Shown here piece by piece: positions 43,317-52,692 of a stretch of DNA of 60,000 bases. The notes beneath the pieces are model-generated. The model ran no database searches, was not told where the DNA came from, and saw nothing but the letters and a program-made list of their open reading frames with translations. The stretch's first letter is position 1; each line of letters starts with the position of its first letter. Both the position numbers and the translations under genes were made by a program. The stretch covers positions 23,052,509-23,112,508 of the forward strand of contig NC_087064.1 of assembly GCF_963678635.1 (NCBI RefSeq), in the 5' to 3' direction. The stretch comes from Symsagittifera roscoffensis (Eukaryota > Xenacoelomorpha > Acoela > Convolutidae).

Positions 43317-43728
43317 GTGACGTGCGAGAGGGTGTTAGGCCAAAGACTAAGTTGTATGTAATATGTGATATGTGTGTTCTATTATGTTATGTTATGTTAT
43401 GTGTTAGGTTATTAAGATCATGGGTTAGTAGGGGTTAGTGACCATGAACAACTGAATGACGATCTTAGGAATAGATCCAAAGTTTGGACTGTCCAATCTT
43501 TGGTCGAATTCCAAAATTTTAGAGACCGATTGATTTTAATAAATTTTAGGATAAAATATCTTTTTATCTGAACTGTTTTTAAGCAAATTTTAGCATTTTA
43601 GCGATATATGTTAATAAAACTGACAGGTGTAAAATTCGTGACCTCTTTTCTAGATCCTGATTGATCATTTAATTACTCACTTGAGTCAAATCTTGGAATC
43701 AAAACCGAATTGAACTTGAAAGAATGGA
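43317..43728 (+). other. AT-rich non-coding spacer with TTATG microsatellite
   Basis: The only sizeable non-coding gap inside the coding half of the element (about 410 bp), between pol-macro and the 3' genes. It contains a TTATG pentanucleotide run at 43382-43405 and several pyrimidine-rich AG sites. It could hold a splice acceptor or promoter for a subgenomic RNA of the 3' genes (inference). Confidence 0.5.
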
Positions 43729-45033
43729 ATGGATAACTTCAACTTGGATGAATTGATGGACCTGGCAGAGGCATATGTGGGACCGATGGTAGATGCGATC
43801 TATCGTCGGCTGATGGTACGAGACTTCGCTCTGGAGGACCCAGAGGTAGTCATGTTGCTGACCGCCCTGATCATCATCTTGGGGCATGACAACCGTGGGG
43901 ACCGCCCCACGGAAGTCCTGTTGATGGCAGCATATGGAGAAAGGGGAGTACTAGACCGCCCGAACATGAGAGTGATGAGGTGGAGAAACGGGGCTCTCTC
44001 AGGGAGTGACTTGGCGAATGAGCCTGGATTGGGAAGTTCTAGAACTTACCAACCAGGTGAGATGCCTATGCCCTCCAAGCCCAAACCTGGGCTGACCAGA
44101 TTGCATCAGGAGATGAACAGCGAGGCGGCCTCGTCTGGTTCACCACTAAGAGCAGCTGTGCCTCCAAAAAGGGCGAAAGTAGGACAGAAGGTTCAGACGA
44201 ACCAAACCATGCAAGATCTGGATGAGATGAAGGATGAACTGAAAAGTACGAAGAAGGAGCTGGACGAGATGACCAAAAGTATGCTCCAGATGGAGGAAGA
44301 TCGAGACATGTGGAGAAAAATGTTCGAAGACTGCAACAAAAAGCAGGGTCAAGAAATGGAGCGCTTGAGGCAGGACTACAAAGAGCGATCGGAACAGATG
44401 GCGTTGACAAAGGCCGCGGAGAAAATGATACCTGCAAGGAATATTCCTTGTGGGCAGTCCCTGATGGAGCTCTTGACGCCTCGAGAAATGAGTCAAACAA
44501 TAGAGACACGGCTCCCGACAGAGACAAGTCGAGTAACGATCCCGGATCCTAGTGACACCTTGGGTGACCCCGTTGTGGAACAGACAGTGAGGAAACTGAT
44601 CGAGACAGCTGGACGACTGGTCGCTAAAAAGAATGCGCCAGGTTCCGGGGTGACTGCACCCTATGGAACGATTGACGACACGGGCAGAGTACGACTCTCC
44701 CAGACCGTGATCAGACAGGGGATAAGTGACGTGACACCACTCATGGGGAGCTCGAGAATCCCAGAGAGAAGAATACGGAAGATGCCAGCGAAGAAAGTGT
44801 CTCGCATAATAGACGTGCAAAAGAATAATCAATTGAAATATAATTTCACGGGAGTTCCGGAGACAGATCCGAGGGCCTGCTTCAATCGAGCGACTTGGAG
44901 CCCGGCTGTAAACCTGCAACAACCACCACTCGGCATATCTCATCTGATATTGGGAGACAGCTTTGTCAGACTGCCGTCGAATTTGAGGACCTCGTGGGTC
45001 ACCACGGTGACGGATTTGGAGGCGCGACGATAG
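43729..45033 (+). CDS. Coiled-coil protein with the start of an SGNH hydrolase domain
   Basis: 434 codons in frame 1 from ATG 43729. Residues 1-75 are helical with a hydrophobic patch (VVMLLTALIIILGHD). Residues ~155-225 are a charged coiled coil. A basic Ser/Pro-rich linker follows. Residues ~405-415 carry LILGDSFVRL, block I of SGNH hydrolases, with the nucleophile Ser at 44959-44961. The rest of that domain is in frame 0, so the frame should change near 45000-45030; the last ~10 codons here are spurious. The layout (coiled coil then esterase) recalls ORF1 proteins of CR1/L2 LINEs. Confidence 0.8.
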   Translation: MDNFNLDELMDLAEAYVGPMVDAIYRRLMVRDFALEDPEVVMLLTALIIILGHDNRGDRPTEVLLMAAYGERGVLDRPNMRVMRWRNGALSGSDLANEPGLGSSRTYQPGEMPMPSKPKPGLTRLHQEMNSEAASSGSPLRAAVPPKRAKVGQKVQTNQTMQDLDEMKDELKSTKKELDEMTKSMLQMEEDRDMWRKMFEDCNKKQGQEMERLRQDYKERSEQMALTKAAEKMIPARNIPCGQSLMELLTPREMSQTIETRLPTETSRVTIPDPSDTLGDPVVEQTVRKLIETAGRLVAKKNAPGSGVTAPYGTIDDTGRVRLSQTVIRQGISDVTPLMGSSRIPERRIRKMPAKKVSRIIDVQKNNQLKYNFTGVPETDPRACFNRATWSPAVNLQQPPLGISHLILGDSFVRLPSNLRTSWVTTVTDLEARR

Positions 45034-45848
45034 CCCAGTTATATCGAATGGTTGAACTGATGAATCCAGGGAGGATCCCCAATGTGATGATCTTGGTTGG
45101 GACGAATGACATCTCCCGAGGTTCAGATGAGCAGGAAGCACTATGGGAGTCAATGATGGTGTGTTTGTTTACTACCCTCTGGCAGAACTTCAATTGCGCG
45201 GTACTGACCGTTTGCACTGTGCCAATGAACACGAGAAGCCTGACAGCAGCAGGAAGAAGGCATAACGAGGGAGTCGTCAGGTGGAATAACATCTTGAGGA
45301 ATCTCGCAAGTCGGAACGCCGGAAGAATGATCCTCATGGACATCGAACATGAGTTGAGAGCTATGGATCAGGCCAGACTGACCACGGACGGCATCCACTT
45401 CGACAGTATCGAAGGACAAGCTTGGTTGAATCGAGTCTTCCAAGAGCGGTTGGACGAACTAGAAGCGGAAATCTTTGACACAGGAGTGCTGAAGGAAGAA
45501 GGAACAGCGAGTGACGCGGTGATTACCACCTTTGTGCCTCCTAGCCTGGAAACACGCTTGGGTACGGTCCCGGCCGTCACGAACTACAGGCAACAAAGCT
45601 CCAGCGAACCAAGTCAAAGGACAGACGTACAGGATCGATTGGGAGAAGCGACAATGAGGAGGACCATCCATCCTAGGAGAAGAATAGGACCTGTCAACCC
45701 AATCGAAGAGACAGCCGGCACGTCTATATCGGACACTAGATCGGACACTAGATCGGACACTAGATCGGAGACGACAAGTACCAGTCGAGAGGAGAGACGT
45801 CCGGGCAGAGGCTCGTTGTTGTGGTCAAGACCCATACCGTCTCCCTAG
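44998..45848 (+). CDS. SGNH/GDSL hydrolase domain, main part
   Basis: Frame 0 (open from 44895). SGNH enzymes are esterases or lipases using Ser, Gly, Asn and an Asp-x-x-His pair (family knowledge). Visible blocks are: Gly in GGATIAQLY (block II), VGTNDIS with the Asn (block III, GTND at 45099-45110), and TDGIHFD with Asp 45387-45389 and His 45396-45398 (block V). All catalytic positions are present once the Ser in the preceding frame is counted. The C-terminal ~100 residues are Thr/Ser/Arg-rich with a short repeat (SDTRSDTRSDTRS). TAG 45846-45848 is followed in the same frame by a second TAG (45885) and then the next coding segment. Confidence 0.82.
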
Positions 45849-45885
45849 AATGTATACAAAGACGAGCTAATGAAGCTGGATCTCT

Positions 45886-47651
45886 AGAGGGTAAGCTTCA
45901 TCGAAGATGCAAGGAGGATGCTGAATGGAGCGACGCTATCCGTCAGCAGATTGTACTCGATAACCGGCGTAGACTGGTTGATAGCCGCTAGCATAAATTT
46001 CAGCTCCACGACGGCCTTGAGATTTGCTGACCTAGAGGGACTGCCCTCTAACAACACAATGGGACCAGTGAATGCGAGACCATTGCAAGATGTGAGGTTG
46101 AATCATGATGAGGGGAATCGTGAAGAGAGACCAGGAAGATTCCTGACGACGAGAGCGCCGATAGGACAACACGTGAAGATGTTCAGGCAGCTGGCGACAC
46201 CCCCTGGTCATGTGAAGGAGAGAATATACCCAAAACTAGTGAATCAAGATGGTGATGCCCAAAGATACGGCGGATTGAAAGCGATAAAGAAAGCTGAGAC
46301 CATCTTCGCCGCCTATGACAAAGCAGAAATGAGGAAGGCCAAGATTATGATAGTGGCGAATTCAGAGTTTGTGTACACCTCTAAGTCTCTGTTTTGGCCG
46401 GACGTCATAATGTTGGCAGCGGTCGACCTGGACTTACTGCAATCGATATCTCTGGCTATAGGGGTACAACGGCAGACGGACATGAACCCAATTACGATCG
46501 TGTTCGCTGGCATCAACGACCATCTACACAGTAGAGGTTTTCTGAGCAGACTCAGAGATCCTACAACGGCAGAGAACGCTGTGTGGCCAGCGATAAAAGA
46601 TATCCTTGAGTCGATGGGTGAAGTGGTGGATGCGACGAAGGAGGGGTCGTTCACCAAAGTGACACCGAGAATAGTATTCGCGTTGTCTCCGAGGTATGCA
46701 CATCTCCCGGATGGACTGAAATTTGTGTATGCGATTGTGACCTTACTTTCGGAAGGAAAATATGATGTGATCATATCAGCCCCGAATCGCATGATAGAGA
46801 TGGAGAACCTGAGGCCACTCAAGGCTGAACTGCCTGCAGTGTGGTCAGATATCTCAAACGCGATGAGAGGATTCAAGGACCATGCGCTACACATGTTAGT
46901 ATTGGACGAGGTGCTGGGGTTGGAACTGTCCAATTTCAGTCGACAGCTCAAACTGAAACCAGGAGTAGACGACGACCATCGAGTGATCGCGGCGATGTCC
47001 AACGAGTTATGGTTCCGAGCAATGGAAGTGGCAGGTGAAGACACAAGAAGGAAAATCTCACTAGAGACGAGAGCTCACTTGGAGGCGATGGTTCTGAGAA
47101 CCAAGCCGGAAGCCAACCAGTGGCTACACCTGAACCCTAGAGTAGCGGCATTGGGTGCAGACGCTTTTGAGCAAGGCCCCGTGATGATCACAAAGATACA
47201 TGCCTACTTGTTGAAGGAGGTGAACCTGGCGGAAAATGCCGGAGAAAAGACCGCTGAATTTGTGAACAGAATGTGTCAGATTACTCTGGAAACCTTCTGG
47301 ACCCAGGAAGTGAAGGGCCAGGAGGGCTTTGAACGGACAGACAGCATGTTGGAAGGGTTGGGAGCCGGATGGACCGCGTCCTTCTTGGCAAAAGTTTACC
47401 CGAAAGTCTCGCATTACTTGATAAAAGAATTCCTCCAAGCAGTAGTGGAAGTATCGATAGTGGAACTAATAGCCTTGTTCGTGACATTTGGAGCAGAGAG
47501 TTTCGTGAAAGGACCGGCGATACTGCTCACCGATGGAATCCAGAACCTGCGTCTAGATGGACTTCTGACATTGATTGCGATTACCCACGGAAACTTGGGA
47601 GGACTGATGAAACTGACACGTTGTCCAGAGCAGATGAGAGAGAGAGAGTGA
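45886..47651 (+). CDS. Unknown protein A of the giant element (577+ codons)
   Basis: Frame 0, open after the TAG at 45885; the first ATG in good context is 45918. It continues the frame of the hydrolase ORF after two TAGs. Mostly helical, balanced composition. A segment near residues 135-200 (IMIVANSEFVY, then TIVFAGINDHLHSRG) faintly resembles SGNH blocks I and III and might be a degenerate second hydrolase-like fold. A moderately hydrophobic stretch (VEVSIVELIALFVTFGAES) near the C-terminus is not a clear membrane anchor. It ends at TGA 47649-47651 right after a GA-dinucleotide run; the next segment is in frame 2. Confidence 0.7.
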
Positions 47652-48817
47652 GGAACTTGGATGTGAAGAAATCCACGGACTCGTGGAACAAGATAAGAGA
47701 CCTGAGACACACTCTTATCCAGTATCTCTTACAACAAAATCGCTTTGGAACGGGAGAAGACGAGACGATTGAAAGAGAGGAAGATGTTAGACGACATGTT
47801 GGAGGCATGCCCCTGTTAACCGATCTGAGCTTGGTTATGAGAACCGATCCCTTGGCGCTGATCACAGGAGTCACGGAGTTTGTGACGGTGATCTATGGAC
47901 CAGCAGTCACCTTTGCGTTCCCCGACGTTAAAGTGGAAGCATATAGGAGGTCGGTGCTGCACCTGAACCTCATATCAGCAGTGGACGGTAGTACACTGAA
48001 CTGGTGTGAGCAGCGCACATTGCGGGAGCTCATGAGTGAAGATCTGTTGTTTACGAAAATATCGGAGCCAGAGATGACAGTCATCAATTTTGACGACCAC
48101 TTCCGTGATCGCATGGGAGAAGTAGAAAGAGGACACATCGAAGTGTTTCCGAAGCTTTGGAATCTGAGACCCTATGATAAAACGAATGGTGAAATAACCA
48201 GAGTGCCTCGTCTCACTGCAGCATATCATAAGGTGAGAGAAGAGACGAAGGACTGGGGTGATTACAAGAAGCTGGCGGAGGCAATCCCTGAATTCCCTCT
48301 GATAAGAAGGATGTTGCTCGGAGCAGTCTCCGTAGTACAAACTCCTAGATTGAGAGCATTCGAAACCAATGAAAGGAGACTAGGGAATTTCATGGGAACG
48401 ATGGATCCATACTTTGTAGGGAGAAATGCCGCCGTGTTACAATACACACGATTTGCATATACGGATCAAGCAACGAGAAGGCGAATAAGCAACGCCGCGA
48501 CTCCCAAGCCTGGGAAATTCGACGAGGAATGGACGGGATTAGGCTTAGCTCCGATGAGGATGAGAGGCAGGACCGAACTGCCTGAAGCCTCCTTAATCCT
48601 GACTAGTGTGAAACAGGAGATGAAAGTGGGAGGAATACTGCAGACGAGAACCTTCCTAGCACCCTTCGGCTGCGAGGAAATCAAAGTGGTCCATGGAGAA
48701 GAGGAAGATAGATCGGCCGGTACATTGCTCATACCGAAATTCCCGGAAGAAGCCGACAATGATGAACAAGGACCCTCGAGCTCGAGCAAGGATAAGTCAG
48801 AAGGAGATGACGGATAG
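47636..48817 (+). CDS. Unknown protein B of the giant element (~390 codons)
   Basis: Frame 2, real coding from about the GA run (47633-47649) onward; the frame is open from 47369 but the earlier part overlaps protein A and is not genuine. Balanced composition, alpha/beta, with phrases such as LRHTLIQYLLQQNRFG and DPYFVGRNAAVLQYTRFAY. The C-terminus is acidic and Ser-rich (EADNDEQGPSSSSKDKSEG). No family recognised. A single TAG (48815-48817) separates it from the next segment in the same frame. Confidence 0.65.
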   Translation, partial: ERERVRNLDVKKSTDSWNKIRDLRHTLIQYLLQQNRFGTGEDETIEREEDVRRHVGGMPLLTDLSLVMRTDPLALITGVTEFVTVIYGPAVTFAFPDVKVEAYRRSVLHLNLISAVDGSTLNWCEQRTLRELMSEDLLFTKISEPEMTVINFDDHFRDRMGEVERGHIEVFPKLWNLRPYDKTNGEITRVPRLTAAYHKVREETKDWGDYKKLAEAIPEFPLIRRMLLGAVSVVQTPRLRAFETNERRLGNFMGTMDPYFVGRNAAVLQYTRFAYTDQATRRRISNAATPKPGKFDEEWTGLGLAPMRMRGRTELPEASLILTSVKQEMKVGGILQTRTFLAPFGCEEIKVVHGEEEDRSAGTLLIPKFPEEADNDEQGPSSSSKDKSEGDDG

Positions 48818-50098
48818 GGAGGAAGCCGTCAAACCGAAGAACCCATGCAACAAGATCAAGCTGGTGGGGAAGACGACAGGGCATCGACAGGAGGAACATC
48901 CAGCCTGGATTTCAATATCTTCAGTGATCTTGAGAACAATGCAGATACGTTGGAAACGACTGAGCCAGCGGATGAAGGCATCTCGACACTGGAGCCTCCA
49001 TCAGCCTTTATGGAAATGAAACGGATTTTGCCAGAGAGCAGCTCTCCTGGCAATTCAAGAAATAACGACCAGAGAATCCTCATGGAATCACCTAGGAGGA
49101 GAAGAATAGAGGCCAGAGCCAGAGTACTATTCTTGGGAACGCTGCCCGAAGAAGAATGGGAAGTACATCACCGCGACCACGAGAGTAGGACGGGATGCAA
49201 ACTGGACAGAGTGGCGTTTATGGAAGAAGTCTGGAACGTAGTTCAGAGCTATGGGACCCAGTCCATTCTGAAAACGGGTCTCAACCAACCCTTTATGAGG
49301 GAAGTCCTTGACAAGCTTGATGAATGTGAAGGCAGACTGAGTGAGTTGTTGATCGACTCGGCCACTGATGAAAGTGAAGCGAATTCTCCCATCAAGATGA
49401 CACCGCAGGACGATAAAGGAGAGGTGGTGTATCTGTCAAGAACCAGGAGGGGGACGATGCGATCAAAATTGGTGATTGATAAAATCAATGCGATTAAAAT
49501 GAAGTTGGGCAGCAGAGTGATGCCGAGGAGAGTCGGAAAGACGAAGGTGGATTCGGAGATATCGATGAAAGCTGTTAACTCAGCGAAAAGGAAACGAGTC
49601 GAGGAGGTCATGGATTTGGGGCAAGGTGATTATCAACTGCCTGGTACAGATAAAATGTTAACCGATATAGCGATGGTACCACCCATTCTCATGGCGGGGA
49701 TAAAGTCAACAGGTTATAAATCCAAAAGGAGTGACCGCACTCTGACTGGAGCAACCTTAGAAATGGAAATACTCAGCCAATGTGGGGAGAGCGAAATGAA
49801 GGACTTTAAGCCATCTCCCATGAATCACGGAAAGGGAAGTGTCGCAGGACAACTAATACCAGTGGAATATAACCGACTAACAGTGTCGGAGACTGTGTCG
49901 ATAGATGAACCCACCGGTGGATACATGGAGATGTTAGAATACCGAAACTCGACTAGAGGGTATGTGATGGCCCTGGAAGACGAAAAAGCCATGGAGGGTT
50001 ATATGGAAACGATGTTGCAAGGCACCACCCTCAAGCAGAAGGCGCACGGGACTTTAGCGTCGTCTGACATACAGGCAGAAACGATGGAGCATTGGTGA
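48818..50098 (+). CDS. Unknown protein C of the giant element (~425 codons)
   Basis: Same frame as protein B after one TAG; first ATG at 48845. N-terminus acidic and disordered (GGEDDRASTGGTSS). Then comes a basic helical part (ESPRRRRIEARARVLFLG), a middle with many Lys/Arg (SKLVIDKINAIKMKLGSRV) and a C-terminal region with imperfect repeats of the form GGYMEMLEYR, GYVMALEDEK and GYMETMLQG. It ends in TGA at 50096-50098, overlapping the next segment in another frame. Confidence 0.6.
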   Translation, partial: GGSRQTEEPMQQDQAGGEDDRASTGGTSSLDFNIFSDLENNADTLETTEPADEGISTLEPPSAFMEMKRILPESSSPGNSRNNDQRILMESPRRRRIEARARVLFLGTLPEEEWEVHHRDHESRTGCKLDRVAFMEEVWNVVQSYGTQSILKTGLNQPFMREVLDKLDECEGRLSELLIDSATDESEANSPIKMTPQDDKGEVVYLSRTRRGTMRSKLVIDKINAIKMKLGSRVMPRRVGKTKVDSEISMKAVNSAKRKRVEEVMDLGQGDYQLPGTDKMLTDIAMVPPILMAGIKSTGYKSKRSDRTLTGATLEMEILSQCGESEMKDFKPSPMNHGKGSVAGQLIPVEYNRLTVSETVSIDEPTGGYMEMLEYRNSTRGYVMALEDEKAMEGYMETMLQGTTLKQKAHGTLASSDIQAETMEHW

Positions 50099-51180
50099 GC
50101 CTTCCATGGAAAGCAGTGTTATTAAGGTATTTCGAAGAAGAAATGAGGACTACGCCAAGAATACATGCTCTCGTGGCAGTACCTTACGTGAGAACAGAGT
50201 TACAACTCAGGTTCGCCTGGTGCATGATGGGACTGACTCGCGAAGAATATGATTCAGAAGAAAGGAAGAGGTCAAAAGAGGAGAAGGTTTTCCTTATGAC
50301 GAACCTGAGGGATCTGATAGTCCAAGAGGGAGCAGCAGTAGCGTGTGCGAAGCGGAGAGACGCTCTCTGTTTCATTCGATTCCTGATAGAGCAGATTTCA
50401 GTACCTGCATTAAACACTTGTGTTAAGATGTTGAGGGAAGGCGATGAGCGAGCGAAAGCCTTATTCTTGCTAGCACTGCTGGATATGCAGCAAAGTAAAC
50501 CGATGAAAGAACCCGAGGAATTAGAACCCATGAGAAAGATAGACGAAATCAGGAGATTCTCAAACAAGGAGCTGAGACTCGCTAAAGAATCTATGGGGGC
50601 ACTGCCGAAATCCAGTGAATACTGTGGACCGATCAAGAAGAAATCGTATAGCTACGTATCCGGGATCATAGGGATAGCGTACAACCCTTTCCTGAGTGAA
50701 GACATACGCGATTGCTTCTTCGATTACGAGCAGGCGGTGTTGCTAAGATTCTGGACGTCCAGAATTGTAACGATTAAAAGCGTTAACAATCCAGAGGCCA
50801 AATTGGGACTGGTCTTGGAAGAAGAGGTGACTGCACCTTCAGTACCAAAATCTGATAAAAGAGTGGAGTTTGGGTTGGGATTCTCAGATGAGTTACTGAG
50901 AACGAGCTTGATGGCAGTGTGGGAATTGATGAGGCCATCATGGTGTCCTAGTCCCAACGCTGACTCAATTTTGCGAGCGACACAAGACGTGCAGAGGGAA
51001 CTGAATGCAGACTGTAACCTGCGTGACCTCAACATCATATATAATGTGATGATAACGGCCTCTAGGAGCAACGGAGAAGATAAAGTGGGTTGCCTGGCTG
51101 GGGACCAGAAGACTGGGTCAAACCTGGTAGCTGTCTGGCGGAAGTCTGTGGACTGGAGGGTCACGTTTGTGGAGGTGTGA
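50083..51180 (+). CDS. Unknown protein D of the giant element (~362 codons)
   Basis: Frame 1. There is no ATG at the start of the homologous part, so it is probably a continuation of protein C across a frame change near 50085-50098; the first in-frame ATG is at about 50140. Helical and charged, with cysteines spread through (VACAKRRDALCFIRFLIEQ). No signal peptide or membrane segment. It ends at TGA 51178-51180, where frame 2 takes over. Confidence 0.6.
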   Translation, partial: DGALVSLPWKAVLLRYFEEEMRTTPRIHALVAVPYVRTELQLRFAWCMMGLTREEYDSEERKRSKEEKVFLMTNLRDLIVQEGAAVACAKRRDALCFIRFLIEQISVPALNTCVKMLREGDERAKALFLLALLDMQQSKPMKEPEELEPMRKIDEIRRFSNKELRLAKESMGALPKSSEYCGPIKKKSYSYVSGIIGIAYNPFLSEDIRDCFFDYEQAVLLRFWTSRIVTIKSVNNPEAKLGLVLEEEVTAPSVPKSDKRVEFGLGFSDELLRTSLMAVWELMRPSWCPSPNADSILRATQDVQRELNADCNLRDLNIIYNVMITASRSNGEDKVGCLAGDQKTGSNLVAVWRKSVDWRVTFVEV

Positions 51181-51661
51181 CTGTGTGAAGACCCTGGAGA
51201 AACAACACAAGCAATTGACGGTATTGTTTGGAAACGTAGTGATGAAAGCAAGAACAGAAACGGAACTGATAGCAGATTGCCATGGAGGAACCGAGGTGAA
51301 TCTAGTGACTGCACTAGGATTCTACAGCATGTTTGGTTCTTTAGTGTCACTATTGAATCTAGAACAGAAGCATGAGATGGTCACAGCCATCAGTGTAGAG
51401 GTATTCCCAGGAGTTCTGCAGACTGAGCAGAAATACATAGGAAAATGGAGGGAAGCAATCGAGTTGGAAATGAACATCAGACACAGTGAGACTTATTGTA
51501 GACCATCAGGAGCACGATATTTGGTGGGTTTGACATTGGCTCCAATGTGCAAGAGCAGATACCCTGTACAATTCGTGGCTGTGGACGTAAAGAGTACGAG
51601 AACGATCGTGGATCAAGCCTTCTGGAGTGCCGAAGTGTGTGAGACTGGCGAGAATGTCTGA
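51175..51661 (+). CDS. Unknown protein E segment
   Basis: Frame 2, about 160 codons (CVKTLEKQHKQL, TALGFYSMFGSLVSLLNLE, ARYLVGLTLAPMCKSRYP). It overlaps protein D and the next segment by a few codons in different frames, as expected from single-base indels in one long reading frame. No family recognised. Confidence 0.55.
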
Positions 51662-51980
51662 AAAGTCTTACGAGTTACTATGTAAGATGTTCTCAGCAGT
51701 TCCAGAGAGAACCAAGGAAGAATTGGAGTCAATACTAGGAAAGAAGTTCATGGGATATGTGAGCGGAAACTTCAGTGACTTTGAGAGACAGAAGCAGAAA
51801 AGATCAACTGTCACAGATTACAATGCAGTAGATGAGAATGATGAAGTCCACCGAGTGATGATGGAAGTGGAACCATTACTGGAAGCTTCGGGAAAACGTA
51901 ATTGGAGGAGCATCATGTTGACACATAAAGAGTTTCCGTTGCCACTGCTTGCTGCAGACCTGGTGGTATTCCAAGCGTAG
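51636..51980 (+). CDS. Unknown protein F segment
   Basis: Frame 0, about 110 codons (SYELLCKMFSAVPERT, NDEVHRVMMEVEPLLEA). Flanked on both sides by coding in other frames with short overlaps. No family recognised. Confidence 0.5.
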   Translation, partial: CVRLARMSEKSYELLCKMFSAVPERTKEELESILGKKFMGYVSGNFSDFERQKQKRSTVTDYNAVDENDEVHRVMMEVEPLLEASGKRNWRSIMLTHKEFPLPLLAADLVVFQA

Positions 51981-52368
51981 TAATCTGATGTTGATCTGTG
52001 ACTCTGGAGAGCTGCTCTCCATGGGTTTACCAGATTCATCACAGCCCATAACAATAGTGATAGTGGGAGTTTTGATGGCGATACGATGGCTGGAAGCTCA
52101 TGTGAGAGAAAATAATAGACAGGAGGCACCGACGAGAGAACAGTTGCGGAAATTAGATTGTCTAAAAGATTTAGATCTTTTTGAAACAATGTGCAAAATT
52201 CTAAACATTCCGATGGAAGTGAAGAAAGTATGGGCAAGAAAACGATTGATGCCATGGTTCAGAGCTAACATGACTGCATGGTTGTACGAATATGCGAAAA
52301 AGCATATGTCGAAGCACGGCAGGGTGTACAGTGAATATCAGCTGGACATTGGAGCAGGAGCTTTCTAG
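51949..52368 (+). CDS. Unknown protein G segment
   Basis: Frame 1, about 135 codons, including ITIVIVGVLMAIRWLEAH, a moderately hydrophobic helix, and a basic C-terminal part (KKVWARKRLMPWFRAN). It ends in TAG 52366-52368; the same frame stays open after it. Confidence 0.5.
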   Translation: MLQTWWYSKRSNLMLICDSGELLSMGLPDSSQPITIVIVGVLMAIRWLEAHVRENNRQEAPTREQLRKLDCLKDLDLFETMCKILNIPMEVKKVWARKRLMPWFRANMTAWLYEYAKKHMSKHGRVYSEYQLDIGAGAF

Positions 52369-52692
52369 CGAGCTCTCGTGACTCATCGGAATGCAGTGAC
52401 CACCGCTGTGAAAAGAATTTCCAGGACGAGTGAACGTAGTGGAAAGGAGAAGGCAGAGATGTTAAAGGAAGATTTGGAGAGAAACGTGACGTTGTGTCTC
52501 CACAGCAGCTTCTGCAGGAACAGAGAATCTAACGTGGATCCCCTACCTTGTTGCAAACAGAGGATAGAAGAGCAAAAGTGTTGGAGGACGGCTTCCAGCA
52601 GCGTCAGGATAGCTAACGACGTGTTGCAGGATACGGAAACTGAGAGTGCAGAGTCAGTATCACAGGAGGAAGAAATGGAAATTGACGAATGA
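52369..52692 (+). CDS. Unknown C-terminal segment H, Cys-containing
   Basis: Same frame as segment G after one TAG. About 107 codons, basic at first, with several Cys (LCLHSSFC, PLPCCKQRIEEQKC) and an acidic tail (ETESAESVSQEEEMEIDE) that looks like a genuine protein end. It stops at TGA 52690-52692, 0.8 kb before the 3' LTR. Confidence 0.5.
   Translation, partial: RALVTHRNAVTTAVKRISRTSERSGKEKAEMLKEDLERNVTLCLHSSFCRNRESNVDPLPCCKQRIEEQKCWRTASSSVRIANDVLQDTETESAESVSQEEEMEIDE

Noticed and set aside
44146-45153. 335-codon minus-strand open frame opposite the coiled-coil/SGNH ORF
   Set aside because: Shadow of the plus-strand coding region; the plus strand has recognisable catalytic motifs, the minus reading has biased His/Leu/Ser composition and no domain.
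46313-47044. 243-codon minus-strand open frame opposite unknown protein A
   Set aside because: Ser/Ile-rich antisense shadow of a well-behaved plus-strand frame.
45886-52692. Envelope (env) gene of a retrovirus-like element
   Set aside because: No signal peptide, transmembrane anchor, furin-like site or fusion-like stretch was seen in any 3' frame.
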